Positions 1 through 4,730 of a stretch of 6,439 bases of DNA are shown here, piece by piece. The notes under the pieces are model-generated. The model had not been told where the DNA came from and did not search any database. It saw nothing but the letters and a program-made list of their open reading frames with translations. The position numbers and the translations under genes were made by a program. The DNA lies in contig CALFGG010000023.1 of assembly GCA_937958235.1 (NCBI GenBank), positions 1-6,439 on the forward strand, written 5' to 3'. This stretch comes from an uncultured Candidatus Saccharibacteria bacterium. GTDB lineage: Bacteria > Patescibacteriota > Saccharimonadia > Saccharimonadales > Saccharimonadaceae. Positions within the stretch are counted from its first letter, which is position 1, and the number at the start of each line of letters is the position of its first letter.

Positions 1-206
1 AACGGTTAACTGATGCAGAAAAACATATCGTAGAATCAAATGTAAGACAGCTTGTTGAAGCAAGAGTGAGAGTGCTAGGACTGGGCAAAGAAAAAGAAAA
101 AGCGATTTTAAGAACCTTTAACGGTGATGTAGCGAGCATGACGAAAGGACAGCTACAAGACCGTTTTGAAAGAAATAAAATTCACGGTAGCGGAGATAAC
201 CGTTAA
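1..206 (+). CDS. C-terminal end of an unrecognised protein (5' partial)
   Basis: The reading frame is open from the window edge (first full codon at 3) to a TAA at 204-206, giving 67 visible residues. The other two forward frames stop within the first 15 bases. The visible part is charged and probably mostly helical: it contains LTDAEKHIVE, then VRQLVEARVRVLGLGKEKEK, and ends with DRFERNKIHGSGDNR. There is no signal peptide, membrane segment or cysteine in this part. I do not recognise the family. The stop codon overlaps the stop codon of the converging gene on the - strand by four bases, and a candidate + strand terminator follows at 215-244. The true start and size lie outside the window. 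Confidence 0.6.
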   Translation, partial: RLTDAEKHIVESNVRQLVEARVRVLGLGKEKEKAILRTFNGDVASMTKGQLQDRFERNKIHGSGDNR

Positions 207-700
207 CAGAGATCGCAATGTGGGCAAATCCATTGCTGTTTTTTGTCTTGAAACATTGTTAATCCACACTTTTTACAGGTGGCTTTTTTATGTAGCCAAT
301 GACGATAAGTGTCAAGTTGAGTTTCGGCGAAATCTTGGTCAAAATCAAAACGGTATTTTTTGGGCCAATTCGAATGGGATTTAAAAATATGATGTGCGGA
401 AACCCAAGCCTCAGTTTCGATTTTAAGGCGGTCAACAGATAGGGAGTAATTGTGGTGGTGCGATACGGCGTGTCCTAGTTCGTGAAGAAGTTGGAGAAAA
501 TAGGGAGAGAGATTGCGTGAATTTGATAAAGGCAGCTCATAGTAAATGGTTTTTGGAGGACGAAAGCGGAAGCGATTACTGGATTTAAAAATAAAATTAG
601 GGTACTCATTTTCTAATTCTTGTATGAATTGAGTATAAATCGGCAAATTTGGATGGCTGGACGTTTTTTGGGATGAGAAATTGTCGATTTTTGGAATCAT
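203..700 (-). CDS. HExxH zincin-like protein with C-terminal zinc ribbon
   Basis: The predicted protein has 165 residues and is probably cytoplasmic, with no signal peptide or membrane helix. LLHELGHAVSHHHNY (residues 71-85) carries a HExxH zinc motif: H73 and H77 as ligands, E74 as the catalytic base. The acidic IETEAW (94-99, with E95 and E97) follows at a distance typical of ImmA/IrrE-like and other gluzincin-type minimal proteases and may supply the third ligand. LDTYRHWLHKK leads into a zinc ribbon: C142-x2-C145, C159-x2-C162, plus a final C165. HExxH followed by a Cys4 ribbon is a layout I associate with small orphan proteins of CPR bacteria. The substrate is unknown. The start at 700 is favoured because TATAAT sits six bases upstream on the coding strand and no Shine-Dalgarno is present. 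The gene is convergent with the left-hand gene (four-base overlap) and divergent from rpsA. Protease activity is inferred only from the motif. Confidence 0.8.
   Translation of the reverse strand: MIPKIDNFSSQKTSSHPNLPIYTQFIQELENEYPNFIFKSSNRFRFRPPKTIYYELPLSNSRNLSPYFLQLLHELGHAVSHHHNYSLSVDRLKIETEAWVSAHHIFKSHSNWPKKYRFDFDQDFAETQLDTYRHWLHKKATCKKCGLTMFQDKKQQWICPHCDLC
215..244 (+). terminator. candidate intrinsic terminator inside the 3' end of the opposing gene
   Basis: GCAATG (215-220) and CATTGC (231-236) form a perfect 6-bp stem with a 10-base loop, followed by TG and six T (239-244). It lies nine bases after the TAA of the left-hand + strand gene, which suits a terminator for that gene. The same bases encode the zinc-ribbon cysteines of the - strand gene. 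The stem is short and only half G/C, so the call is moderate. Confidence 0.4.
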
Positions 701-706
701 AAAATG

Positions 707-712
707 ATTATA
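707..712 (-). promoter_or_regulatory. -10 box for a leaderless HExxH/zinc-ribbon gene
   Basis: Read on the - strand the sequence is TATAATCATTTTATG, a perfect -10 hexamer with exactly six bases before the start codon at 700. Transcription normally begins six to seven bases after the hexamer, so the mRNA would start at or next to the ATG. No good -35 is seen; at 17-bp spacing there is only TTTTTC. The same geometry recurs at 3582 and 4780. Confidence 0.55.
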
Positions 713-765
713 GGAGGGTGTGGGAAAAAGAAAAAGGATAAGAGGAATGTTTAGTGGTGCTTAAC

Positions 766-794
766 TTTACAAACAGAGGTGGATTTGGTATATT
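766..794 (+). promoter_or_regulatory. rpsA promoter
   Basis: TTTACA (766-771) is a five-of-six -35. A 17-base spacer leads to TATATT (789-794), a five-of-six -10, and the spacer ends in TGG, which provides an extended -10 TG. The predicted start is near 800-802, giving a leader of about 85 bases. This is the only gene in the window with both boxes close to consensus, as expected for a strongly expressed ribosomal protein gene. Confidence 0.65.
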
Positions 795-807
795 AGGAGA
801 TAGATTC

Positions 808-865
808 GGGTTCGTTCAACTGGGAAGAAAGGATAAAATAATTTTCGATTTAGTTGAACGGGCCT
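808..865 (+). promoter_or_regulatory. 5'-UTR hairpin of rpsA mRNA
   Basis: CGTTCAACT (813-821) is a perfect inverted repeat of AGTTGAACG (852-860). The helix continues outward through two U·G pairs (811/862, 812/861), two G-C pairs (809/864, 810/863) and a terminal G·U pair, for 14 pairs with a 30-base A/T-rich loop. It begins a few bases after the predicted transcription start and ends just before the purine-rich GAAGAAAGGA that would act as ribosome binding site (866-875, 11 bases before the ATG). It may stabilise the mRNA 5' end or take part in S1 autoregulation. The stem is visible; the function is inference. Confidence 0.5.
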
Positions 866-886
866 GAAGAAAGGAAAATATAAGTA

Positions 887-1954
887 ATGGCTGATGCCAA
901 AAAAATCACAATGGATGAATTATTAGCTTCTGCTAGTGATTCGATCAAAAAAGTAGTTGCTGGAGATACTGTCTCTGGTGTAGTACTTTCAGTAAAGAAG
1001 CACGAGATCTTAATTGATCTTGGTGCGCAGGGTGTAGGTTTAGTACCACGCCGTGAAGCTTCATTTGCACGTAACCTTGAGGTTGGTCAGGAAGTTTCTG
1101 CTTCAGTAATCGATCCAGAGATGGAAGACGGTACTGTACTGCTTTCACTTCGTAAGGCAGTGAAGGATAAGGGCTGGGATGAGATCCAGGCTAAGATGGA
1201 TGCTGCGGAGATCGTGGAGGTTACTCCATTTGATGCTAACCGTGGTGGTCTTCTGGTTGAATACGAAGGAATTCGTGGTTTCTTGCCAGTTTCACAACTT
1301 TCTGCAGAGCATTACCCACGTGTTGGTTCTGCCGATAAGGATGAAATCTTGCAGCGTCTAAACTCTCTCGTTGGTAAGGGTATTAAGGTAAGAATCCTTG
1401 ACGCTAACAAGAAAGACAATAAGCTTATCTTCTCTGAGAAGGAAGCTGTGAAAGATGGTCTTGCTGCTCGTTTTGCTGAACTTCACGTTGGCGATGTAAT
1501 TAAGGGCGTAGTAACTGGCGTAGTTGATTTTGGTGTCTTTGTTAATGTTGAAGGCATTGAAGGTTTGATTCACATTTCTGAGATCTCTTGGGAGCGTGTA
1601 AATAATCCATCAGACTATGTAAAAGTTGGCGATGAAATCGAAGCAAAAATTATTGCAATCGATAAGGAGCGTCTAAGCCTTTCTATGAAGCAGCTTGTTG
1701 CTGATCCATGGCTTTCAGAGGTCGAAAACCTAAAGAAAGGTTCAAAAGTTGAGGGAACTGTAACTCGTATCACACCATTTGGTGCATTCGTACAGATTTC
1801 ACCAGCTGTTGAAGCTTTGGTTCATGTTTCTGAACTTGGCGAAGGTAACGATGTTGATCCTGAAAAGATCTTTACTCTTAATGAACGTAAGAGCTTTAAG
1901 GTACTTGATATTGATCGTGAAGGTCGCAAGATTTCACTTTCAGTAGCTAAATAA
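887..1954 (+). CDS. rpsA: 30S ribosomal protein S1 (four S1 domains)
   Basis: The 355-residue product is built from four S1 (OB-fold) RNA-binding domains: about 23-91 (GDTVSGVVLSVKKHEILIDL), 104-185 (divergent, with GFLPVSQL), 199-270 (GVVDFGVFVNVEGIEGLIHI) and 282-355 (TRITPFGAFVQI, then LVHVSEL). S1 binds mRNA on the 30S subunit and helps initiation. Domains 3 and 4 match the canonical RNA-binding consensus best; domains 1 and 2 resemble the ribosome-contacting domains of S1. The protein is shorter than the six-domain enterobacterial S1, as is usual in Gram-positive and CPR lineages. The start is supported by the purine-rich GAAGAAAGGA upstream. Codon choice (mostly CGT for Arg, GGT-rich for Gly) is clearly more biased than in neighbours that use AGA, AGG and GGG, which suggests high expression. 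It is flanked by its own promoter and terminator. A general S1-domain RNA-binding protein is the only real alternative. Confidence 0.93.
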   Translation: MADAKKITMDELLASASDSIKKVVAGDTVSGVVLSVKKHEILIDLGAQGVGLVPRREASFARNLEVGQEVSASVIDPEMEDGTVLLSLRKAVKDKGWDEIQAKMDAAEIVEVTPFDANRGGLLVEYEGIRGFLPVSQLSAEHYPRVGSADKDEILQRLNSLVGKGIKVRILDANKKDNKLIFSEKEAVKDGLAARFAELHVGDVIKGVVTGVVDFGVFVNVEGIEGLIHISEISWERVNNPSDYVKVGDEIEAKIIAIDKERLSLSMKQLVADPWLSEVENLKKGSKVEGTVTRITPFGAFVQISPAVEALVHVSELGEGNDVDPEKIFTLNERKSFKVLDIDREGRKISLSVAK

Positions 1955-1970
1955 TTAGCAAAAGAACCTA

Positions 1971-2001
1971 AAAAAGAACCCCTGTTTTGGGGGTTCTTTT
2001 T
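1971..2001. terminator. bidirectional intrinsic terminator between rpsA and peroxiredoxin gene
   Basis: AAAAAGAACCCC (1971-1982) pairs perfectly with GGGGTTCTTTTT (1990-2001) around a seven-base loop. The stem is G/C-rich at its tip and carries five T on the 3' side of either strand, so it can end both convergent transcripts. It lies 16 bases after the rpsA stop and 13 bases beyond the peroxiredoxin stop. A second, A/T-only stem, TTGAATAAA (2006-2014) with TTTATTCAA (2018-2026), spans the peroxiredoxin stop codon. Confidence 0.88.
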
Positions 2002-2014
2002 GTTGTTGAATAAA

Positions 2015-2692
2015 TTATTTATTCAATGGTTTGTGGCAGAGCCACCAGTCTTCGCAAGCGAATTCACCGGCTTTAGCAGCAGCTAGGCGTTCTTTAATAG
2101 TTGCGACATCCTTGGCTGGTGGAATGATGACGTCAGTACCAAAGAGTTCGCTGTTTGGCCAGTTGGCAGGAAGAGCAACTTTGTGTTCTTCTGAAGTCTG
2201 TAAGCCTTTAACCATACGTAAGATTTCATCCATGTTGCGACCAAGCTCTTGTGGGTAGTAAAGAATAGCGCGAACTTTGCCTTCTGGGTCAATGACGAAG
2301 ACGGCACGGACTGTGTTGGTGTCATGGTTTTTACCTGGATGGATAAAACCAAGTTTGCCGGAAACTAAGCCAGTGTCGGCAATGATTGGGAACTCGATTT
2401 CAGTATCGAAGTGTTCCTTGATCCACTCAGTCCACTTAATGTGGGAGAAGACCTGGTCAACGGAAAGACCGAGAAGTTCAGTATTCATCTCGCGGAATTT
2501 ATCATAATTCTTTTGGAAGGAAACGAATTCGGTAGTACAGACTGGAGTGAAATCAGCTGGGTGGCTAAAAAGAACAAGCCATTTGCCAGCGTAGTCACCA
2601 GGGATGGTTTTAGGGCCATGGGTGGTTTGTACTTGCATAGTTGGCAGCATTTCACCAATAAGAGGGATATGCTGAATTTCATTATCGTTCAT
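2015..2692 (-). CDS. peroxiredoxin, Prx6/1-Cys-type AhpC-TSA family with C-terminal CxDWWxC motif
   Basis: This 225-residue thioredoxin-fold enzyme reduces hydrogen peroxide and organic peroxides in the cytoplasm. PADFTPVCTTEF (45-56) contains the peroxidatic C52 within the conserved PxxxTxxC; R129 in NTVRAVFVID is the likely active-site arginine. The long C-terminal arm (VALPANWPN onward) is the 1-cysPrx_C extension of the Prx6 subfamily. It ends in CEDWWLCHK with C213 and C219. Archaeal-type Prx6 enzymes carry the same C-x3-WxC arrangement, where one of these cysteines resolves the sulfenic acid, so it probably acts as a 2-Cys enzyme despite the subfamily name. The start is fixed by a perfect AAGGAG six bases upstream (2699-2704). 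The gene is monocistronic, convergent with rpsA and divergent from the DUF1287 gene. The reductant partner is not encoded here. Confidence 0.93.
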   Translation of the reverse strand: MNDNEIQHIPLIGEMLPTMQVQTTHGPKTIPGDYAGKWLVLFSHPADFTPVCTTEFVSFQKNYDKFREMNTELLGLSVDQVFSHIKWTEWIKEHFDTEIEFPIIADTGLVSGKLGFIHPGKNHDTNTVRAVFVIDPEGKVRAILYYPQELGRNMDEILRMVKGLQTSEEHKVALPANWPNSELFGTDVIIPPAKDVATIKERLAAAKAGEFACEDWWLCHKPLNK

Positions 2693-2698
2693 AAAAAT

Positions 2699-2711
2699 CT
2701 CCTTGTTAAGG
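2699..2711 (-). promoter_or_regulatory. strong Shine-Dalgarno of peroxiredoxin gene within a mini-hairpin
   Basis: On the - strand the leader reads CCTTAACAAGGAG, then six bases to the ATG. AAGGAG is a full Shine-Dalgarno, clearly stronger than at other genes of the window. Its AAGG can pair with the CCTT just upstream across a three-base loop. The stem has only four pairs, so sequestration would be weak. Confidence 0.6.
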
Positions 2712-2743
2712 TTTGTATGTTTTTGGTCGGGAAGACCCCTAAT

Positions 2744-2773
2744 TTTATATCAAAGTTGTGTTATTGAAACACA
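2744..2773 (-). promoter_or_regulatory. peroxiredoxin promoter with overlapping operator-like dyad
   Basis: On the - strand TGATATAAA (2752-2744) is an extended -10 (TG-n-TATAAA), placing transcription start near 2737 and the leader at about 45 bases. No convincing -35 is visible. Just upstream, TGTGTT (2757-2762) and AACACA (2768-2773) form a perfect 6-bp dyad around five bases, covering the spacer and -35 region where a repressor would act. No known peroxide-regulator consensus is recognised. The -10 is a fair call; the operator is inference. Confidence 0.4.
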
Positions 2774-2802
2774 GTTAATCAATTCCAAGGTCATATGCGA
2801 CC

Positions 2803-2824
2803 ATTTCTATTGTAACATAGAAAT
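2803..2824. repeat. 8-bp perfect inverted repeat in the divergent spacer
   Basis: ATTTCTAT (2803-2810) and ATAGAAAT (2817-2824) are perfect reverse complements around TGTAAC. No T-tract follows, so it is not an obvious terminator. It lies 20 bases upstream of the extended -10 of the DUF1287 gene, roughly over its -35 region, and about 50 bases upstream of the peroxiredoxin -10. That position fits a protein-binding site for either gene. No regulator family is recognised. Confidence 0.4.
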
Positions 2825-2844
2825 AAATTGTAGGAAGAGGAATG

Positions 2845-2853
2845 TGATAGAAT
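2845..2853 (+). promoter_or_regulatory. extended -10 promoter of the DUF1287 gene
   Basis: TGATAGAAT is a TG-n extended -10 with hexamer TAGAAT (2848-2853, five of six). Transcription would start near 2860, leaving about 12 bases of leader that include AAAAGGA just before the ATG at 2872. The -35 region is poor, as often with extended -10 promoters. Confidence 0.45.
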
Positions 2854-2871
2854 GAGGCTAGAAAAGGAAAA

Positions 2872-3561
2872 ATGAGCAAGAATAAAGAAAAAGATAAGAG
2901 TGGTGAGGGCAGTGGCTTAAGAAGATGGAGGAAAATCCTATTTTTTGGGTTTGGTTTTTTAATATTATTCTGGGTAGTATGGGTATTATATATGTTTAAT
3001 GTAATACCACATCGACAATACATTAATGCGGATTTCGGGATCGAGACCTATAAAAGTTTAGTCGATAAAGATGAGGACGGTATTGATGATCAGACAGACT
3101 TCTTGCAGAGTGTGAGAAGGTATATTGCGACAAAGCCAAAATATAAAAGTAAATACTATAGGACGGGATATCCGAACGATGAGTTTGGCGTATGTACGGA
3201 TGTGATTGCTTTTGGCATGAAAAGTGCGGGGTATGATTTGAGGGAATTGGTGGATGCTGACATTAAAATGAATAAAAGATTGTATCAAGTTGATGTTGTA
3301 GATAAAAATATTGATTTTCGATGAGTAAATAATTTAAGAATATTTTTTGAGCGTAATACGAAATCCCTAACGACGGATTTAACAGATGTAAAGGAGTGGC
3401 AGGGTGGAGATATTATTGTATTTAAGACGCATATTGGAGTGGTATCAGATAAAAGAAATTTGAGGGGGATACCTTTCATTATTCATAATGGTGGGCTTTT
3501 TTATGAGGAGGATGTTCTGGAATATCGAACAGATATCGTGGGACATTTTAGGATAAGCTAA
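2872..3561 (+). pseudogene. DUF1287-family protein with one in-frame TGA (nonsense or recoded)
   Basis: The frame runs from an ATG with AAAAGGA upstream to a TAA at 3559-3561, 229 codons broken only by TGA at 3322-3324 (codon 151). Before it come a basic N-terminus, one membrane helix (about 22-41), an EF-hand-like DKDEDGIDDQTD (65-76) and the family core YPNDEFGVCTDVIAFGMKSAGYDL with C108. After it comes VNNLRIFFERN, then GGDIIVF, HIGVVSD (H187), IPFIIHN (H205) and GHFR, all DUF1287 hallmarks in the right order. The membrane helix predicts an outward-facing anchored domain. The family resembles NlpC/P60-type cysteine peptidases, but its function is not established and catalysis through C108 and H187 is inference. 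Family members read NIDFRRVxNL here; the sequence has NIDFR-stop-VNNL, so TGA replaces an arginine and CGA to TGA is one transition. As read, the product is 150 residues and lacks the histidines. A sequencing error, a recent null allele and readthrough are all possible. Confidence 0.82.
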
Positions 3562-3581
3562 AAAAGTGTGTCATTTTTTAT

Positions 3582-3587
3582 TATAAT
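3582..3587 (+). promoter_or_regulatory. -10 box for a leaderless HExxH gene
   Basis: TATAATGGAAGCATG places a perfect -10 hexamer six bases before the ATG at 3594, so transcription would begin at or near the start codon. There is no Shine-Dalgarno. The preceding spacer is a T-rich run (3574-3579) and no -35 is evident. Confidence 0.55.
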
Positions 3588-3593
3588 GGAAGC

Positions 3594-4358
3594 ATGGCAA
3601 CATACGAAATTATTTATGATGAGATACAGGATGCATATAATTGGTATAGTGCAATTAATCTTTTTCATCAGATTAATAAATTAAAAGATGAGGATGACTT
3701 GGAGATTGCTAAGAAAATTATTGGATTGAACTTTCCACAAGCTAAGGAAATTTTAATCCCATTTATTCGTAAACGTAATAAAAAAATTTCTATGTCACCA
3801 AGAAAATTCGAAAGAATCATGAGAGAGCAATTGGAGCAAAATTTTGAATTAGCAGTGAAGAAGTTGGAGAAAGTTACTGGACATAAATTAGCTGTAAAAA
3901 AATGTGCAAAAAATCGTGCAATCGAAATTGCTAGAATTGATAAGAATGCGATTTGCTCAAAGGCAGACTTATTATTTTTGATTACAACTTTCCCGGCAAT
4001 GATCGTTTACTATGAAGAGGGGGTAATTTATACGTATGCAAAAATCGATGATGAATTATGGGGAATGCCACTTGATGGGATTTTGCATGAATTAATGCAT
4101 TTTCAAACAGATTTCTATTATCGTCAGAATCCAGAATCACCCGTTGCAAAGTTATTGGAAGATGATTACTATGTACTGAAGGAATCTTTGCCGGCTCTTC
4201 TTGACGAATATTGGAAGCCGATAATTACTTTACCTGATTGTAGTTACCCTGAGTATCAGGAACTGAGAGATAAGTTGGTTGATTTCTATAAGAGAAATGG
4301 GGATTTTGACGAACTTATGAGGTTTGGAGCGGAAGAAGTAGAAAGATTCAATCGTTAA
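3594..4358 (+). CDS. HExxH (HELMH) zincin-like hypothetical protein
   Basis: The 254-residue protein has no signal peptide or membrane helix. The first 120 residues are charged and largely helical (MREQLEQNFELAVKKLEKVTG) and recognised by nothing I know. DGILHELMHFQTDFYYR (161-177) holds a HExxH motif with H165, E166 and H169. About 28 residues further, VLKESLPALLDEYW (194-207) has the shape of a gluzincin third-ligand helix, with E197 as the candidate ligand. LHELMH followed by a LKE(S/A)L helix recurs in uncharacterised CPR proteins, to my recollection. A metallopeptidase role is inferred from the motif only; substrate and partners are unknown. It begins 32 bases after the broken DUF1287 gene but has its own -10 box and a terminator after its TAA, so it is probably a single-gene unit. 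The ATG at 3588 is out of frame, which leaves 3594 as the start. Confidence 0.8.
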   Translation: MATYEIIYDEIQDAYNWYSAINLFHQINKLKDEDDLEIAKKIIGLNFPQAKEILIPFIRKRNKKISMSPRKFERIMREQLEQNFELAVKKLEKVTGHKLAVKKCAKNRAIEIARIDKNAICSKADLLFLITTFPAMIVYYEEGVIYTYAKIDDELWGMPLDGILHELMHFQTDFYYRQNPESPVAKLLEDDYYVLKESLPALLDEYWKPIITLPDCSYPEYQELRDKLVDFYKRNGDFDELMRFGAEEVERFNR

Positions 4359-4370
4359 GAACGCCGAAGA

Positions 4371-4398
4371 GATCCTTTTTGGCTAAAGAGTCTTTTTT
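4371..4398 (+). terminator. candidate intrinsic terminator after the HELMH gene
   Basis: GATCCTTT (4371-4378) folds on AAAGAGTC (4385-4392) with one C·A mismatch and one T·G pair around a six-base loop, followed directly by six T (4393-4398). It starts 12 bases after the TAA at 4358. The stem is imperfect and not G/C-rich, so it may be leaky. Confidence 0.45.
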
Positions 4399-4451
4399 AG
4401 ATAAAATAAAATCGTATGACAATAAAATTATTTATCCTAAAAATAGTTTTT

Positions 4452-4564
4452 GATCAGAAATTAGAAAAGAGACAGAAAAATCAGGTTCTTTTGGATGAAA
4501 AAAATAAATTACGCGTGAAACTCACGGTGGACCAGCAAGTCCTTAAATTTTTTACTTTCTGATC
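4452..4564. other. 113-bp element closed by a 17-position inverted repeat; candidate structured RNA or MITE
   Basis: GATCAGAAA (4452-4460) pairs perfectly with TTTCTGATC (4556-4564). After one mismatch the helix continues for seven more pairs (4462-4468 with 4548-4554, one G·T), so 16 of 17 positions pair. Inside, an A-rich stretch of about 45 bases is followed by CGTGA-aac-TCACG (4514-4526) and GGAC-cagcaa-GTCC (4529-4542). On the + strand ATGACA (4416-4421), 16 bases and TAAAAA (4438-4443) could be a promoter that starts transcription at about 4451, right at the element edge. It lies between the terminator of the HELMH gene and the terminator of the tRNA. I do not recognise it as SRP RNA, tmRNA, RNase P RNA, 6S RNA or any riboswitch. 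No target-site duplication is obvious, so a mobile origin is unproven. A 48-codon frame (4416-4562) overlaps it. Confidence 0.4.
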
Positions 4565-4575
4565 TTAATAATTAA

Positions 4576-4611
4576 TAAAAAACGGTCCTCCCATCTCTGT
4601 TAGGACCGTTT
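4576..4611 (-). terminator. intrinsic terminator of tRNA-Asn transcript
   Basis: AAACGGTCCT (4580-4589) and AGGACCGTTT (4602-4611) form a perfect 10-bp stem around 12 bases. On the - strand six T follow the G/C part (4582 down to 4577). It sits 32 bases beyond the tRNA 3' end. On the + strand the T-tract is only three long, so it acts mainly on - strand transcripts. Confidence 0.8.
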
Positions 4612-4643
4612 ATGAGCTTGATAAATTGCTCTAAAATTCAAAT

Positions 4644-4718
4644 TGGCTCCCCCGGTCAGGCTCGAACTGACAACCTCGAAGTTAACAGCTTCTTGCTCCA
4701 CCATTGAGCTACAGGGGA
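4644..4718 (-). tRNA. tRNA-Asn (anticodon GTT)
   Basis: The 75-base gene folds as a standard cloverleaf. The acceptor stem is TCCCCTG with CGGGGGA (one T·G); T8 and A9 follow; the D stem is GCTC/GAGC with loop AATGGTG; the anticodon loop is CTGTTAA, giving GTT; the variable loop has five bases; the T arm is GTCAG/CTGAC with loop TTCGAGC. The discriminator is G73, as expected for asparagine, and CCA is encoded. The outermost anticodon-stem pair (27-43) is an A·G mismatch, which is tolerated in some tRNAs. GTT decodes AAC and AAU. The gene is a single transcription unit with a promoter six bases before its 5' end and a terminator downstream, and is divergent from sufC. Confidence 0.95.
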
Positions 4719-4730
4719 ATCTATGGAGGA

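Noticed and set aside
166..384. 72-codon + strand open frame overlapping the left-hand gene and the HExxH/zinc-ribbon gene
   Set aside because: It is antisense to a protein with clear zinc motifs, has no ribosome binding site and resembles nothing; it is a shadow frame.
2411..2767. 118-codon + strand frame antisense to the peroxiredoxin
   Set aside because: The opposite strand encodes an unambiguous peroxiredoxin; the frame runs into its promoter and has no domain.
2775..3023. 82-codon - strand frame antisense to the start of the DUF1287 gene
   Set aside because: Low-complexity Leu/Phe/Pro/Ser translation that mirrors the membrane-helix and A-rich codons of the other strand; no family signal.
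3322..3324. Alternative genetic code (UGA as glycine or tryptophan) or selenocysteine at the in-frame TGA
   Set aside because: No other in-frame TGA occurs in about 1,840 codons, TGG is used for tryptophan, the aligned family residue is arginine, and no selenocysteine-type context or conserved Cys is expected there. Not fully excluded.
3285..3479. 64-codon - strand frame across the TGA of the DUF1287 gene
   Set aside because: The + strand continues DUF1287 motifs through this stretch, so the antisense frame is a by-product.
4416..4562. 48-codon frame (MTIKLFILK start, TGA stop) across the 113-bp element
   Set aside because: No Shine-Dalgarno or suitably placed -10, no recognised family, and its end coincides with the inverted repeat. 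It would also be the only TGA-ended gene. Kept only as an alternative explanation of that region.
4529..4564. The second hairpin and T-run of the 113-bp element as a plain + strand terminator
   Set aside because: GGAC/GTCC is only four pairs and is separated from the six T by five bases; the T-run pairs better with the A-rich left arm in the terminal stem.
4452..4564. Known RNA families (SRP RNA, tmRNA, 6S, riboswitches) for the 113-bp element
   Set aside because: The SRP GGAA/AGCA core, the tmRNA acceptor-TΨC end, a 6S-type length and common riboswitch cores are not visible.
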